Shown piece after piece: positions 27,754 to 35,770 of a stretch of 64,000 nt of DNA (within the stretch, counting starts at the first letter, position 1; each line of letters begins with the position of its first letter). This DNA comes from Pseudomonas typographi (lineage in GTDB: Bacteria; Pseudomonadota; Gammaproteobacteria; Pseudomonadales; Pseudomonadaceae): positions 1 to 64,000 of the forward strand of contig NZ_JAAOCA010000026.1 in the NCBI RefSeq assembly GCF_014694385.1, in the 5' to 3' direction. The notes beneath the pieces are model-generated. The model worked only from the letters and a program-made list of their open reading frames with translations. It did not search any database and was not told where the DNA came from. The translations under genes were made by a program, and so were the position numbers.

Positions 27754-28467
27754 GACCAGCGGGATTACCTTGAGCGAGTTCGTGCCTTGCTCATGAAGCA
27801 GCCAGGCTTTAAGCCCATCCTTTTCTTGCTCGCGGTAGGTCGCCCATCCGCCTGGCGTCAGTACCCGCACCTGGGGAATAAACTTAGTACCGAACTCGCC
27901 GTCATCTTCCTCGATCAACTCCAGGTACCGGAACTGGGTCAAGACGTGCTCACCGTTGTTGCTGGTCGACCTCCAGCCCAGTACTTGTTGTGGGCGGATC
28001 AGGATGGCGTATGGTCGAACGTTCGTAGCCTTTTCGTCCGCCTTGGTCCGCACTATCACGTTACCCTGCTCATCCACGGTCTTCGGATAGTCGATCAGCA
28101 CGTGGCACAGGCCATAGGCCAATGCAGTACTGAAGAACGTCTGTGCCCAGACCTGCAGATTGTTGTTCTGGCGGTCGAAGTTCTCCGCGTAGGCCTTGAT
28201 GTCCTCGGGAATGTCGTCACCGAGCGTCAACGGCTCAGCGAACACACGCCCGGTCATGTTCTTGACCGTCTCGCTGTAGGCTGGCAGCAACGTGGATTGC
28301 TTCAGACGGTTGTCGTAGTCCTCACGCTCTTCCTTAGGCCATTTTGGTAGCAATGCCGTACTGGCGGCGCGCATAGCCCGGGTGCCGCCCATGAGCGGAT
28401 CGACAACGGCCCAGTCCTGGCGCATATCGTTCACGGCGGCCAGGGTTTTGCTCGGGTCGTTGCTCAT
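27754..28467 (-). pseudogene. Prophage portal protein (DUF4055), truncated after ~238 codons
   Basis: The N-terminal half of a DUF4055 portal protein: R-A-S-T-A-L-L-P-K-W-P, Y-S-E-T-V-K-N-M-T-G-R-V-F and a W-A-Q-T-F-F-S-T-A-L-A-Y-G region. Portals form the dodecameric head vertex through which DNA is packaged. The gene starts 4 bp after the terL stop, as in intact phages, but at S-L-K-V-I-P-L-V it switches to MFS sequence. All head and tail genes that should follow are missing until J at 2728, so the prophage cannot build virions from these genes. Confidence 0.88.
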
Positions 28468-28470
28468 GGG

Positions 28471-29796
28471 TCAGATTCTCAGTGTCTCGGTAGAGGCGGT
28501 GCGAACTTTGATCGGATAGCGCTTGGCGATGAAGTAGCCGGCCGCGTCGTTCATGTGGTCGTGCCCTTTCTTCGGGTCTTTGTCCGGCTCGCCCTTGTCG
28601 GTATAGGTCTGCCGCTCCAGGCACTGCGTAAGCTGCGGGCACTGGTCTATGTTGACCTTCAGCCGGCGTTCGCCATAGGTGTTCAGGAACATGGCATTGA
28701 GCGCGTTCACACGGTCTTTCACGCCAGGGTTGGTCGAGTCCACCACCACGGTGAACCCTGCCTTCCTGAGCAGCGACAGATCGGACTCGCTTGCGTTTTT
28801 GCTGCTGGTGCTCTGGCCGCTGGCGTCTGGGTATACCGCAACGCTATGTCCCGGGAAGCGCGCCTTGATCTTCTCGATCATCTCCGGCGTGTCGCGCACT
28901 GCGTGGAACTCGTCCAGGGCCAGCGGCAGGTCATCGCGCACCACGTACACCACGGCGCTCATCTTCATGACGTTGAAGTCCATGCCGATGTGCAGCGCTT
29001 CGCCGGGCTTGATGCGCTCGGTGGTGCGGCACTCGTCGCGGTTGAACGTGTAGTAGACGACGCCTGCATAGTTCTCGAAGCTGGCTTCGTACTCTTGGCG
29101 GAACGTCCGCGGGTCCATCTTGCGACGGGCCGCTTCCAGTTCTTCGGGCGGAACGTTGCCGCCATCGAGCGAGGTGTAGAGCCAGCTCTTATGGTCAGGC
29201 TCATGGCCTGGGCGACCGTCCTGGAACGTGTCGTAGCAGTGGTTGAAGCCCTTGGGTGTCCCGATGCGCAGCGCATGGCCACCCTTGCGCGTCTCGCCAC
29301 CAGGAAGCACGTACTGGCAGGTCGAGAGCATCGGCCGCAGGACTTCCTCCCACGCTTCCCACGGGCAGTCGGCCCATTCGTCCACCAGGACGAAGAACAG
29401 GCCAGAGCCGCGCAGGTTGTCGTAATTATCCAGCCCGACCACGCGCATGACGTGGCCGCTTTTGAGCGTGATGGAGCACTCTGTCTCGTTCGGCCGGTGC
29501 GCGCGCCAGGCTTCCGGTATGGATTGCTTCATCCGGCGCCAGAACACACGCTTTGCCTGCTTGAACGTCGGCGCGCCATACCAGATCTCATCCTCGACGC
29601 TGACGCCCCACTCCGCAGCCAGCCGGGCCGCGCGGCGCATCTCTGCCTTGCCGAGGAAGGTCTTGCCGAACCGGCGGCCGCAGACCGCGTCACGGAAGCG
29701 CGCCTCGGGCTGGAACCCCCAAACGTAGATGTTCGCCTGCTTGGGCGTCAGCTTTACCGGCGGGTCATAGGTACGGGGTAGCCGGGACATTCTCAT
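28471..29796 (-). CDS. Phage terminase large subunit
   Basis: 441 aa. The ATPase domain has Walker A C-G-R-R-F-G-K-T near residue 39 and Walker B F-F-V-L-V-D-E-W-A. The C-terminal RNase H-like nuclease has G-M-D-F-N-V and Y-P-D-A-S-G acidic motifs and a final D-H-M-N-D-A. It cuts and pumps phage DNA into the head. It overlaps the small subunit gene by 32 bp. It looks intact although its portal partner is broken. Confidence 0.93.
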   Translation of the reverse strand: MRMSRLPRTYDPPVKLTPKQANIYVWGFQPEARFRDAVCGRRFGKTFLGKAEMRRAARLAAEWGVSVEDEIWYGAPTFKQAKRVFWRRMKQSIPEAWRAHRPNETECSITLKSGHVMRVVGLDNYDNLRGSGLFFVLVDEWADCPWEAWEEVLRPMLSTCQYVLPGGETRKGGHALRIGTPKGFNHCYDTFQDGRPGHEPDHKSWLYTSLDGGNVPPEELEAARRKMDPRTFRQEYEASFENYAGVVYYTFNRDECRTTERIKPGEALHIGMDFNVMKMSAVVYVVRDDLPLALDEFHAVRDTPEMIEKIKARFPGHSVAVYPDASGQSTSSKNASESDLSLLRKAGFTVVVDSTNPGVKDRVNALNAMFLNTYGERRLKVNIDQCPQLTQCLERQTYTDKGEPDKDPKKGHDHMNDAAGYFIAKRYPIKVRTASTETLRI

Positions 29797-30241
29797 CAGG
29801 CTCCAGGGTGTACTCGGCGGTGGCGTGCTGCTGGTCCGCCCGGGAGCCCAAAGGTTTTTCAGGATCGAGGCGGCGGTTCACGTAGACATCGCCTACCTCT
29901 TTGGCGGCCTGCTCCAGCAACTGGGCAGTCAACGCCATGTTCTTCATGTGCTCGGCTCGCTCTGCCATCCGGCCAAGCGTCCTGAGCCGGTGTGCCCGGT
30001 TGGCAATGGGTATATCCATCGTCTCTTCACGAAAGCGCTTGCGGGAGGCGTGGAACAGGTCCGCCCGATTCTTCCCGAGCTTCTGGCCGGCGTACTTCGT
30101 GGGGTCGTGAGACTCGCACTGCTGGCGGGTGATATCGATACCGAATTCGGTCTTGACCGCGGCTACCACTTGAGAAGGCGTGTCGAAACAGGCCAGGGCC
30201 TGCACGATGAAGGCTTTGACCTCGCTTCGTAGCACTGCCAT
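29765..30241 (-). CDS. Phage terminase small subunit-like protein (DUF2280)
   Basis: 158 aa from the ATG at 30241 (a TTG at 30259 is the alternative). The N-terminal helix-turn-helix-like part (V-A-A-V-K-T-E-F-G-I-D-I-T-R-Q-Q-C-E-S-H-D-P-T-K-Y-A-G) is diagnostic of DUF2280, found directly upstream of terL in Pseudomonas phages. It presumably recognises pac/cos DNA. Confidence 0.82.
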   Translation of the reverse strand: MAVLRSEVKAFIVQALACFDTPSQVVAAVKTEFGIDITRQQCESHDPTKYAGQKLGKNRADLFHASRKRFREETMDIPIANRAHRLRTLGRMAERAEHMKNMALTAQLLEQAAKEVGDVYVNRRLDPEKPLGSRADQQHATAEYTLEPDENVPATPYL

Positions 30242-30273
30242 AAGTTTGCCATCCGTCAAATCCTGTCACTGAA

Positions 30274-30897
30274 TCAGGCCGACTTGAGCAGACAGGTTCC
30301 GCAGGCCCTCGAAATGTTGATTTTCGCCACCTCTGGCGGCCTGCTGGCAGCATCGATCAGCTGCTGTACGTCCTGGCCGGGGCCATACCTGCGGACCACA
30401 CCGACGAACTCTTCCACGTCGTGGCCCTGCAGTTTGAGCTTAGGGCTTCCGTCCTTGGTGAAGGCCGGTGCACCGTATTGATCGGTCGCTTGGGCGATGT
30501 GATAAAGTTCGTGCTCGATCAGAGCGCAGAACTCGGCATCGCTGCACTGGGCGCAATAGTCGGCGGCCAGGGTGATGATGAATGCCGGCACTTCGCCGAA
30601 CCATTCGAACATCTGTTGTTCCATCCGGGCCTTCTGCCAGCCTCCCGCACGGAAACCCACCTGCTCGGCCTGGCCAAGAACTTCGCGACCAGCCTTCTCG
30701 AAGCTGGACGATGCCCACATGACCTTGACGTCCGCATCGATCAGGTGCGCGTGGTCTTCGTTGTGGATGCTGCCGGTATCGGCGAGGATCTCGGCCTGAA
30801 TCCATCTCCAGACATCAGAAGCGGGGGTCAGGCTAATACCGAAGCCGGACAGTTCCGACAGCTTAAGCAAAGACGGTGGAGGGTACGGTCTGCGCAT
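30274..30897 (-). CDS. Putative phage metallopeptidase
   Basis: 207 aa from the ATG at 30897 (an upstream TTG is possible). Zinc motif H-E-L-Y-H at residues 129–133 preceded by L-I-E, plus a D-V-E-E-F-V-G segment further on that could supply the third ligand. It matches the 'putative phage metallopeptidase' family located just before the terminase genes in many siphophages. The role is unknown; host or scaffold protein processing is possible. Confidence 0.75.
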   Translation of the reverse strand: MRRPYPPPSLLKLSELSGFGISLTPASDVWRWIQAEILADTGSIHNEDHAHLIDADVKVMWASSSFEKAGREVLGQAEQVGFRAGGWQKARMEQQMFEWFGEVPAFIITLAADYCAQCSDAEFCALIEHELYHIAQATDQYGAPAFTKDGSPKLKLQGHDVEEFVGVVRRYGPGQDVQQLIDAASRPPEVAKINISRACGTCLLKSA

Positions 30898-31048
30898 GAA
30901 AGCTCTAAGGCCTCTTGGCTGTTCTAGCAGAGAATCAATCAACTTGTGAGCGCCCCAAAGCGAAGCGACAAGCGGCAGCGATTAGAAACGAACTTTTTCT
31001 GTAACCCAAAGCTCAATCCATCTCAACTCATCCATAACGGAGTTAGTA

Positions 31049-31375
31049 ATGGTACGAAAGCTAGCAGTGAACGAGAACGTTTCCCAGGCTAAAGACCTTG
31101 GTTACGAGCAGCTTCAGAAGCTTCTGAACGAAGCCAATGACTTACTCTCCGATGGAGAATCATTTGTGGGAGACAAGGCTGACGCTGCGCGCAAGAAGCT
31201 TGAGGGTATCCTAGACAAAGCAAATAGCGTAATTCCGAAAAATGCTGAGGAAGCCGTTGAGAAAGGCAAAGAAGCGCTCGGTACGGCAGCGAACCATGTA
31301 AAAGAAAAACCCTGGCACACCGCGGCGATCATAAGTGGCCTCGCCGTTGGACTCTGGCTTTTGCTGCGAAGATAA
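31049..31375 (+). CDS. DUF883 (ElaB/YqjD-like) membrane-anchored protein
   Basis: 108 aa. A long amphipathic helical/coiled-coil region is followed by K-P-W-H-T-A-A-I-I-S-G-L-A-V-G-L-W-L-L-L-R-R, the C-terminal single TM anchor of the family. ElaB/YqjD proteins tether ribosomes to the inner membrane in stationary phase or stress. It is on the strand opposite to the prophage late genes, AT-richer than them, with GGAG at −7. It is a probable moron gene paired with the hemerythrin gene 75 bp downstream. Confidence 0.85.
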   Translation: MVRKLAVNENVSQAKDLGYEQLQKLLNEANDLLSDGESFVGDKADAARKKLEGILDKANSVIPKNAEEAVEKGKEALGTAANHVKEKPWHTAAIISGLAVGLWLLLRR

Positions 31376-31450
31376 GGTGATGCCGTTGAACGCCGCCAAA
31401 TTCAGCGTTGAACAATACACCATATGCCTACGTGAGCAAGGAAATGGCAC

Positions 31451-31897
31451 ATGAACATATTTGAAGCGCTTAGAGAGAGCCATGACAGGCAAAGGGAAAT
31501 GGCTGACGCCGTCATTCAAACCATCGGTAACTCACCTGATCGCGTTTCTCGGTTTAAAGCCTTGAAGGACGAGTTGCACGCCCATTCAATAGCAGAAGAA
31601 AGACACTTTTACATTCCGTTGATGAGTGACGACAACGGTGTAGATTTGAGCCGACATGCAATCGCTGAGCATCACGAAATGGATGAGCTCATTGAGAAGC
31701 TAGAGGAAGCCGACCTGTCCAGCCCTGGATGGCTACCGTTAGCCAAGTCGCTCAAGGAAACAGTACTGCACCACCTGAAGGAAGAAGAACAGAAGTTCTT
31801 TCAGATGGCGGGAAAGATTTTATCCGATAAAGATAAGACATCTCTGGCTAAGAAGTACCAGGCCGAATACGAAAAGCTGTTAGCGGATGGAAGTTAG
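31451..31897 (+). CDS. Hemerythrin HHE-domain protein
   Basis: 148 aa. It has the four-helix hemerythrin pattern: H11 in E-S-H-D-R-Q, a H-A-H-S-I-A-E-E-R-H-F segment, H-H-E-M-D-E and a late L-H-H-L-K-E-E-E. Di-iron HHE proteins bind or sense O2/NO or store iron. It follows the DUF883 gene and is likewise opposite to the late operon. The pair resembles stress-island genes common in pseudomonads, captured by the prophage. Retained expression is inferred from intact frames. Confidence 0.85.
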   Translation: MNIFEALRESHDRQREMADAVIQTIGNSPDRVSRFKALKDELHAHSIAEERHFYIPLMSDDNGVDLSRHAIAEHHEMDELIEKLEEADLSSPGWLPLAKSLKETVLHHLKEEEQKFFQMAGKILSDKDKTSLAKKYQAEYEKLLADGS

Positions 31898-31947
31898 CGA
31901 CCTGCACAGCACATGGGACATTGTGCCGCACTAACCCTGCGGCATAC

Positions 31948-32412
31948 CTACCTTGCGGCCATCTTCGCTGTCTCGCTATGCACGCCCGGCAACACGATCA
32001 GTGTGCGCACCTTACCGCCCGTGCTGGTATCACGTTTCTTAGCCATTTCCACCGCTTCAGCCGCGGTAGCGCCCATATCCATTGCCGTGATCGCGTGATC
32101 ACCACCGCTGCCCATCACATACGGCCGCTCGGCCCAGATCGGCGTCTTGCACAGGCCTTGCTGCGGGCTTGCGCCGACATACCATAGGCTCTCACCGTCG
32201 TAGGCCAGGGCCGCGCACTCAAGCTCGACCGTAACCGGGCCGCCGAACCATGCGTCAATAAGCTTCGGGTAGTCGCAGACCTTGCCCGACAGCACAAACT
32301 GCACGCCCTTTACTTCATGGCGCTTGTCGTAATCGTCGTGAATGATGAAGCTACCGTCACTGATGCGCGAGTCGTAGGCGATCACGCCGTCCTTGTAGGC
32401 GATCGTCGTCAT
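31948..32412 (-). CDS. Phage proteasome-like Ntn hydrolase
   Basis: 154 aa. It starts M-T-T-I-A-Y-K-D-G-V-I-A-Y-D-S-R, matching the HslV/20S proteasome β-fold, in which removal of Met exposes the nucleophilic Thr2. G-S-G-G-D-H-A is the conserved late turn. Phage genes of this type occur near lysis or packaging genes; their substrates are unknown. It is one of the minus-strand late genes, 11 bp after the preceding small gene. Confidence 0.75.
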   Translation of the reverse strand: MTTIAYKDGVIAYDSRISDGSFIIHDDYDKRHEVKGVQFVLSGKVCDYPKLIDAWFGGPVTVELECAALAYDGESLWYVGASPQQGLCKTPIWAERPYVMGSGGDHAITAMDMGATAAEAVEMAKKRDTSTGGKVRTLIVLPGVHSETAKMAAR

Positions 32413-32422
32413 GGGCCCCCTC

Positions 32423-32641
32423 TCAGGCGGCCTTCTTGGCCAACGCCACCAGATGCTCCCACTCGGCCTCGATGTCGTGGCCCAGGGTGATCAACAGCGC
32501 CTTCAGCTTGTCGGTGTCGATTGCTGTGGTTTCAACGATGGCTGCGGTTTCGGGGACGGCTGTGGTAGATGCGGTATCGGCCATGGTTGGCTCCTCAGTG
32601 GTTTTGGTGAAAAACGATTTGATCTTGGTCAGAATGCTCAT
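32423..32641 (-). CDS. Small phage protein of unknown function
   Basis: 72 aa from the ATG at 32641, which overlaps the preceding stop by 4 bp. The basic N-terminal helix (I-L-T-K-I-K-S-F-F-T-K) is followed by a Thr/Ala-rich linker and a C-terminal helix. I do not recognise the family. Tight spacing supports it as part of the lysis/late cassette. Confidence 0.65.
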   Translation of the reverse strand: MSILTKIKSFFTKTTEEPTMADTASTTAVPETAAIVETTAIDTDKLKALLITLGHDIEAEWEHLVALAKKAA

Positions 32642-32823
32642 GAGCAGGCCTTCTCCAGCCACGCGTTGATGATGCTTTGCAATACGGGCTCGGTCAGGAC
32701 GGAGCTGGGCTTCTGGCCCCGTATTACCGCTTGCAGGAGCAACACCGGGATGACATGCACCCCATCTGCGGCTTCGAGTGCCACATGCGGCGTGTGATCT
32801 GCGAACTCAGCGACATTGCTCAT
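32638..32823 (-). CDS. Small phage protein of unknown function
   Basis: 61 aa from the ATG at 32823, overlapping the upstream stop. The sequence is mixed, with an aliphatic centre (V-H-V-I-P-V-L-L-L-Q-A-V-I). No recognised domain. It is supported by consecutive 4-bp overlaps on both sides. Confidence 0.6.
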   Translation of the reverse strand: MSNVAEFADHTPHVALEAADGVHVIPVLLLQAVIRGQKPSSVLTEPVLQSIINAWLEKACS

Positions 32824-33071
32824 GGGTATCCCTCCAATGGCTCGCGATCCCCACCCCACTGCTCAGGCAGCGCGCAGCGGGTCACCTGCAGGGCATAGAG
32901 CTTTTCCGGGAGCGTTCCGGCCAGGGCCTCATAGCCGGGGGCGGCGACGTAGACCCGCACCTCATCGCTCTGACACAGGTAGGTCCGGCCCACATAGCCG
33001 ATGCCGTTGCCCGTGAGGAATATGATCAGCCCACCGACTGCCCAGCGGGCCAGGCCCTTGGCATATCTCAT
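32820..33071 (-). CDS. Small membrane-anchored phage protein
   Basis: 83 aa. One N-terminal hydrophobic segment (A-V-G-G-L-I-I-F-L-T-G-N-G-I-G-Y-V-G) is followed by a soluble periplasmic-type tail with two Cys. The position in the lysis cassette suggests a spanin or Rz1-like part, but there is no lipobox and I cannot assign it. Confidence 0.62.
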   Translation of the reverse strand: MRYAKGLARWAVGGLIIFLTGNGIGYVGRTYLCQSDEVRVYVAAPGYEALAGTLPEKLYALQVTRCALPEQWGGDREPLEGYP

Positions 33072-33421
33072 TCGACCGGCCTCCGAACGCGGCGCTCGGT
33101 TCCATCGTCTTCAGCGCGGCGGAATTGTTTGCGCCGCTCACGTCCGTTGATCAACGCACCGATGCGTCGGAAGAAGTAACCAGCGTTAAAAATGGTAAAG
33201 CCCACGAAGATGGTGCTGGCCGGCGTGTTTGCCGTCAGCTTCCAGGGTTCGTACATCCATAGGCACACGAACGACATCACGTAGCAGAACGAGGCGGCCA
33301 TGATGAACGCTACCTCGCAGCTATCGGCTTGGCGGTGGTGCCCGGCCTGGACCGCGAACACCGCGCCATGGATGAACACCATCAGGAAGCTGATCAAGGC
33401 CAGGATGGACACGATAAGCAT
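33068..33421 (-). CDS. Phage membrane protein in the lysis cassette
   Basis: 117 aa. Three predicted TM helices (I-V-S-I-L-A-L-I-S-F-L-M-V-F at the start, a second near residues 42–58, a third in F-V-G-F-T-I-F-N-A-G-Y-F-F) and a strongly basic C-terminus. Size and topology suit a class I holin or antiholin partner. The TGATG overlap with the preceding gene shows coupling. Confidence 0.6.
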   Translation of the reverse strand: MLIVSILALISFLMVFIHGAVFAVQAGHHRQADSCEVAFIMAASFCYVMSFVCLWMYEPWKLTANTPASTIFVGFTIFNAGYFFRRIGALINGRERRKQFRRAEDDGTERRVRRPVE

Positions 33422-33726
33422 CACGGCGGACCTCTTGGGTTGTAGTTCTCAACCCAGCCCTTCACCTTGACTTCGAGTACTGCCAGGACCGGATAGGCGA
33501 AAAAGCCGAGCAACATCACGTAGCCCGACTTGTAGGTGTTGGCGTCGGGGATGAATTCGCCGGCCACCTTGCCGACGAAGAACGCCAGGACCAGCTTCGA
33601 AATGAACATGCGCGCAGTGAAGCGCGGATCAGTGGAGCCGCTGTAGAAGTAGCTGGCAATGCCGCCAACCACGCCCAGGACGCCGAACTGGGTCCAGGCG
33701 ATAGGCTGGATCAGGTAATCGGGCAC
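33421..33726 (-). CDS. Holin-like phage protein, GTG start
   Basis: 101 aa. The GTG at 33726 has GAGG 8 nt upstream; the longer frame to 33885 lacks such a site. Three hydrophobic segments: Q-F-G-V-L-G-V-V-G-G-I-A-S-Y-F-Y, then I-S-K-L-V-L-A-F-F-V-G, then V-M-L-L-G-F-F-A-Y-P-V-L-A-V-L. I judge it a LydA-type holin by topology and by its place as first gene of the late operon. No endolysin is recognisable downstream, so lysis may use a gene lost in the deletion. Confidence 0.6.
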   Translation of the reverse strand: MPDYLIQPIAWTQFGVLGVVGGIASYFYSGSTDPRFTARMFISKLVLAFFVGKVAGEFIPDANTYKSGYVMLLGFFAYPVLAVLEVKVKGWVENYNPRGPP

Positions 33727-33952
33727 TGGTCGATCCTCTACTTCGCCTCCTAAAGGGGCCGGGCTTTTAAAGGCGCCAAATGCGCGAATGGTAACGTGCG
33801 TGTCTTCCCACGCTGCCCACCGAATCAGCCCCTGGAGTCTTGAGAGCAAGAGCCTTCGGCTGCCGACGTTTTCTGCAATCGCCACACTGATCGGCTAGCG
33901 GCGTCCTGGCTCTCCCCGAAGGGTCCACCCAGGCAGTGGCAAACCACAAAGT

Positions 33953-33974
33953 AAAAACCCCGCACTTGGCGGGG
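33953..33974 (-). terminator. Intrinsic terminator upstream of the late operon (tR'-like)
   Basis: On the minus strand CCCCGC–5 nt–GCGGGG (plus 33958–33974) is followed by T5. It stands between the aquaporin gene and the holin-like gene, where late transcription must pass. An antitermination-dependent terminator is expected there in lambdoid phages. It also serves as the aquaporin gene's terminator. The rest of 33727–34094 shows no gene. Confidence 0.75.
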
Positions 33975-34094
33975 TCGGCCTGCATCACACAGGGGCTGTA
34001 CATCATCCGTGGATCAACTTGAATGGGCTGCCAAAGCAGGACGTTACTTGAAATTAGGAAAGCTGGGATTGTAGAAACCGTCCCAGGGGATCAG

Positions 34095-34790
34095 TTAACG
34101 ATCATCAGCCAGCAAGCATCGATGAATCAATCCTCCAGCCGCTCCTCCAAGCAGAGGGACGACCCAGAACACCCACAGCTGCGACAACGCCCAACCTCCC
34201 TGAAAAATGGCTACCCCTGTACTGCGAGCCGGGTTTACCGACGTATTAGTCACGGGAATACTGATCAAGTGAATCAAGGTCAGCGCAAGACCGATAGCGA
34301 GCGGGGCAAAGCCTGGTGGCGCCTTTTTATCGGTAACGCCGAGGATGACCAACAGAAAAAAGGCCGTCAGGACAAACTCTGTAACGACCGCCGACAGCAG
34401 GGAAAATCCACCCGGAGAATGCTCTCCGTAGCCATTGGTAGCAAACCCAGCAGTGACGTCAAAGCCAGCCTTGCCACTGGCAATCAAGTACAGGACAGCA
34501 CCCGCAGCAATAGCACCAACAACCTGACTCACGACATAGGGAATAACATCTTTGACATTGATCCGCCCACCCGCAAGAAGGCCGATGGTGACCGCTGGAT
34601 TAAAGTGCCCCCCGGATATATGTCCGACAGCGTAAGCCATAGTTAGCACGGTCAAGCCAAATGCTAAAGCGACCCCCACAAAACCAATACCAAGCTCTGG
34701 AAATGCTGCAGCAAGAACGGCGCTACCACAGCCACCCAACACAAGCCAAAAGGTGCCGAAAAACTCGGCAGCCAAACGCTTAGCCATCAT
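34095..34790 (-). CDS. aqpZ: Aquaporin Z-like water channel carried by the prophage
   Basis: 231 aa from the ATG at 34790, with AAGGAG just upstream; this is the length of E. coli AqpZ. The two NPA boxes are H-F-N-P-A-V at about 62–67 and S-V-N-P-A-R at about 184–189. Selectivity-filter residues His174, Thr183 and Arg189 fall at the AqpZ numbering, which points to a water-selective rather than glycerol channel. Six TM helices. It sits between the Q-position gene and the lysis cassette and is AT-richer than both: a moron-type passenger. Confidence 0.92.
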   Translation of the reverse strand: MMAKRLAAEFFGTFWLVLGGCGSAVLAAAFPELGIGFVGVALAFGLTVLTMAYAVGHISGGHFNPAVTIGLLAGGRINVKDVIPYVVSQVVGAIAAGAVLYLIASGKAGFDVTAGFATNGYGEHSPGGFSLLSAVVTEFVLTAFFLLVILGVTDKKAPPGFAPLAIGLALTLIHLISIPVTNTSVNPARSTGVAIFQGGWALSQLWVFWVVPLLGGAAGGLIHRCLLADDR

Positions 34791-34990
34791 CAATCTCCTT
34801 AAATTAATAGCAAGGAGAGAAGACTAGCATTGCTTAGTGATTGATGGTTTTTTTTACTATGCGGACTGACATCGACGCCCAGGCCTCGACTCGCACCGCT
34901 TTACGCCCGCAGAGCAAGGAGCCGGGGCTTTCGCCTTGATTCGCAGAGCGAACCCTTGCTGTATCTGCCGCATGCGCAAAATTTGGGCAT

Positions 34991-35018
34991 AAAAAACCCG
35001 ACTTTTTGAGCCGGGTTT
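34991..35018 (-). terminator. Intrinsic terminator after the Q-position gene
   Basis: On the minus strand AACCCGGCT–CAAAA–AGTCGGGTT with one mismatch is followed by T6. The mirror strand also has T4, so it could act in both directions. It lies 75 bp after the stop of the 35093–35770 gene, and before the AT-rich aquaporin leader. The 34791–35092 gap holds only this and presumably the aquaporin promoter. Confidence 0.75.
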
Positions 35019-35092
35019 TGAATGCTTTGCGCGCTGGTGTGACTCGCGCACTATGGGAAGATTACCTAGGTTTTCCCGTCATGTCAATGTGA

Positions 35093-35770
35093 TTATGCCG
35101 CACTTTCCTCTTTTTCCGCGTGTATCACCTTCCAGACCGGGTGCTGGGCCTCGATATCGGCTTGTTCGATGACGTCGCGCAGGGCATCCCACAGGTCCAT
35201 CCAGTCGCGCGTCCAGTTCTTTGGATCGATCGACACGCCAAAGAACGAATGAATGTCCTCGGCGACCCTTGCGGGCCCCCATTGAGGGCCGCCGCGGACT
35301 TCGGATTTGTAGGACTGCAAGGCCATGGTGATCAGGCAATAGGCCTTCTGGCGCTTCTGCTCTGTCAGGTACGATAGATCGGCTCGGGCGGTGATCAGCG
35401 CGACAGCATTCATCACGTGCTGCATCGTCGGCATCGGGTGGTACATGAAGTGCCCGAATTGCTGCACCTGGAACGGCAGCGTGCCGATTGCGCGCTGGAT
35501 CTTACCCATCATGGCCAGGTGAGCAGCACGGGCCGTGGAGCGGCCCAGGGGCGTCCGGCGCGTCTCGGCAATGCTGATCCGCTGGCGAGCCACCTTAATA
35601 CGGGCCTCTTTATCCTCGCCCACGGCGGCGAAAACGACCTCATGGCGCCTCATGCGGGGCGCCTTCATCTTGGTGGCCGATGCCGCAGCTTCAAGCGCCG
35701 CGCCGGTGATGGATGCGTTTGCTTCGTGCTGGGAATCTGCCCAGGCTTGGCGTGCTCCGATGAGTTTCAT
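35093..35770 (-). CDS. Prophage protein at the late antiterminator (Q) position
   Basis: 225 aa, basic N-terminal half with R-R-T-P-L-G-R-S-T-A-R-A-A-H-L-A-M-M-G-K-I, mixed helical C-terminal half with several Trp. No zinc-finger Cys pairs are seen. Its location directly after rusA and before the late-gene terminator is where Q-type antiterminators lie. I infer that role from position only. It overlaps rusA by 4 bp. Confidence 0.6.
   Translation of the reverse strand: MKLIGARQAWADSQHEANASITGAALEAAASATKMKAPRMRRHEVVFAAVGEDKEARIKVARQRISIAETRRTPLGRSTARAAHLAMMGKIQRAIGTLPFQVQQFGHFMYHPMPTMQHVMNAVALITARADLSYLTEQKRQKAYCLITMALQSYKSEVRGGPQWGPARVAEDIHSFFGVSIDPKNWTRDWMDLWDALRDVIEQADIEAQHPVWKVIHAEKEESAA

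Noticed and set aside
31923..31943. Inverted repeat TGCCGCA…TGCGGCA after the hemerythrin gene as a terminator
   Set aside because: No T tract follows on either strand, so intrinsic termination is not supported.
33068..33726. Calling an endolysin or spanin in the lysis cassette
   Set aside because: The small proteins are membrane proteins without lysozyme, amidase or lipobox motifs; only a holin-like topology is supportable.
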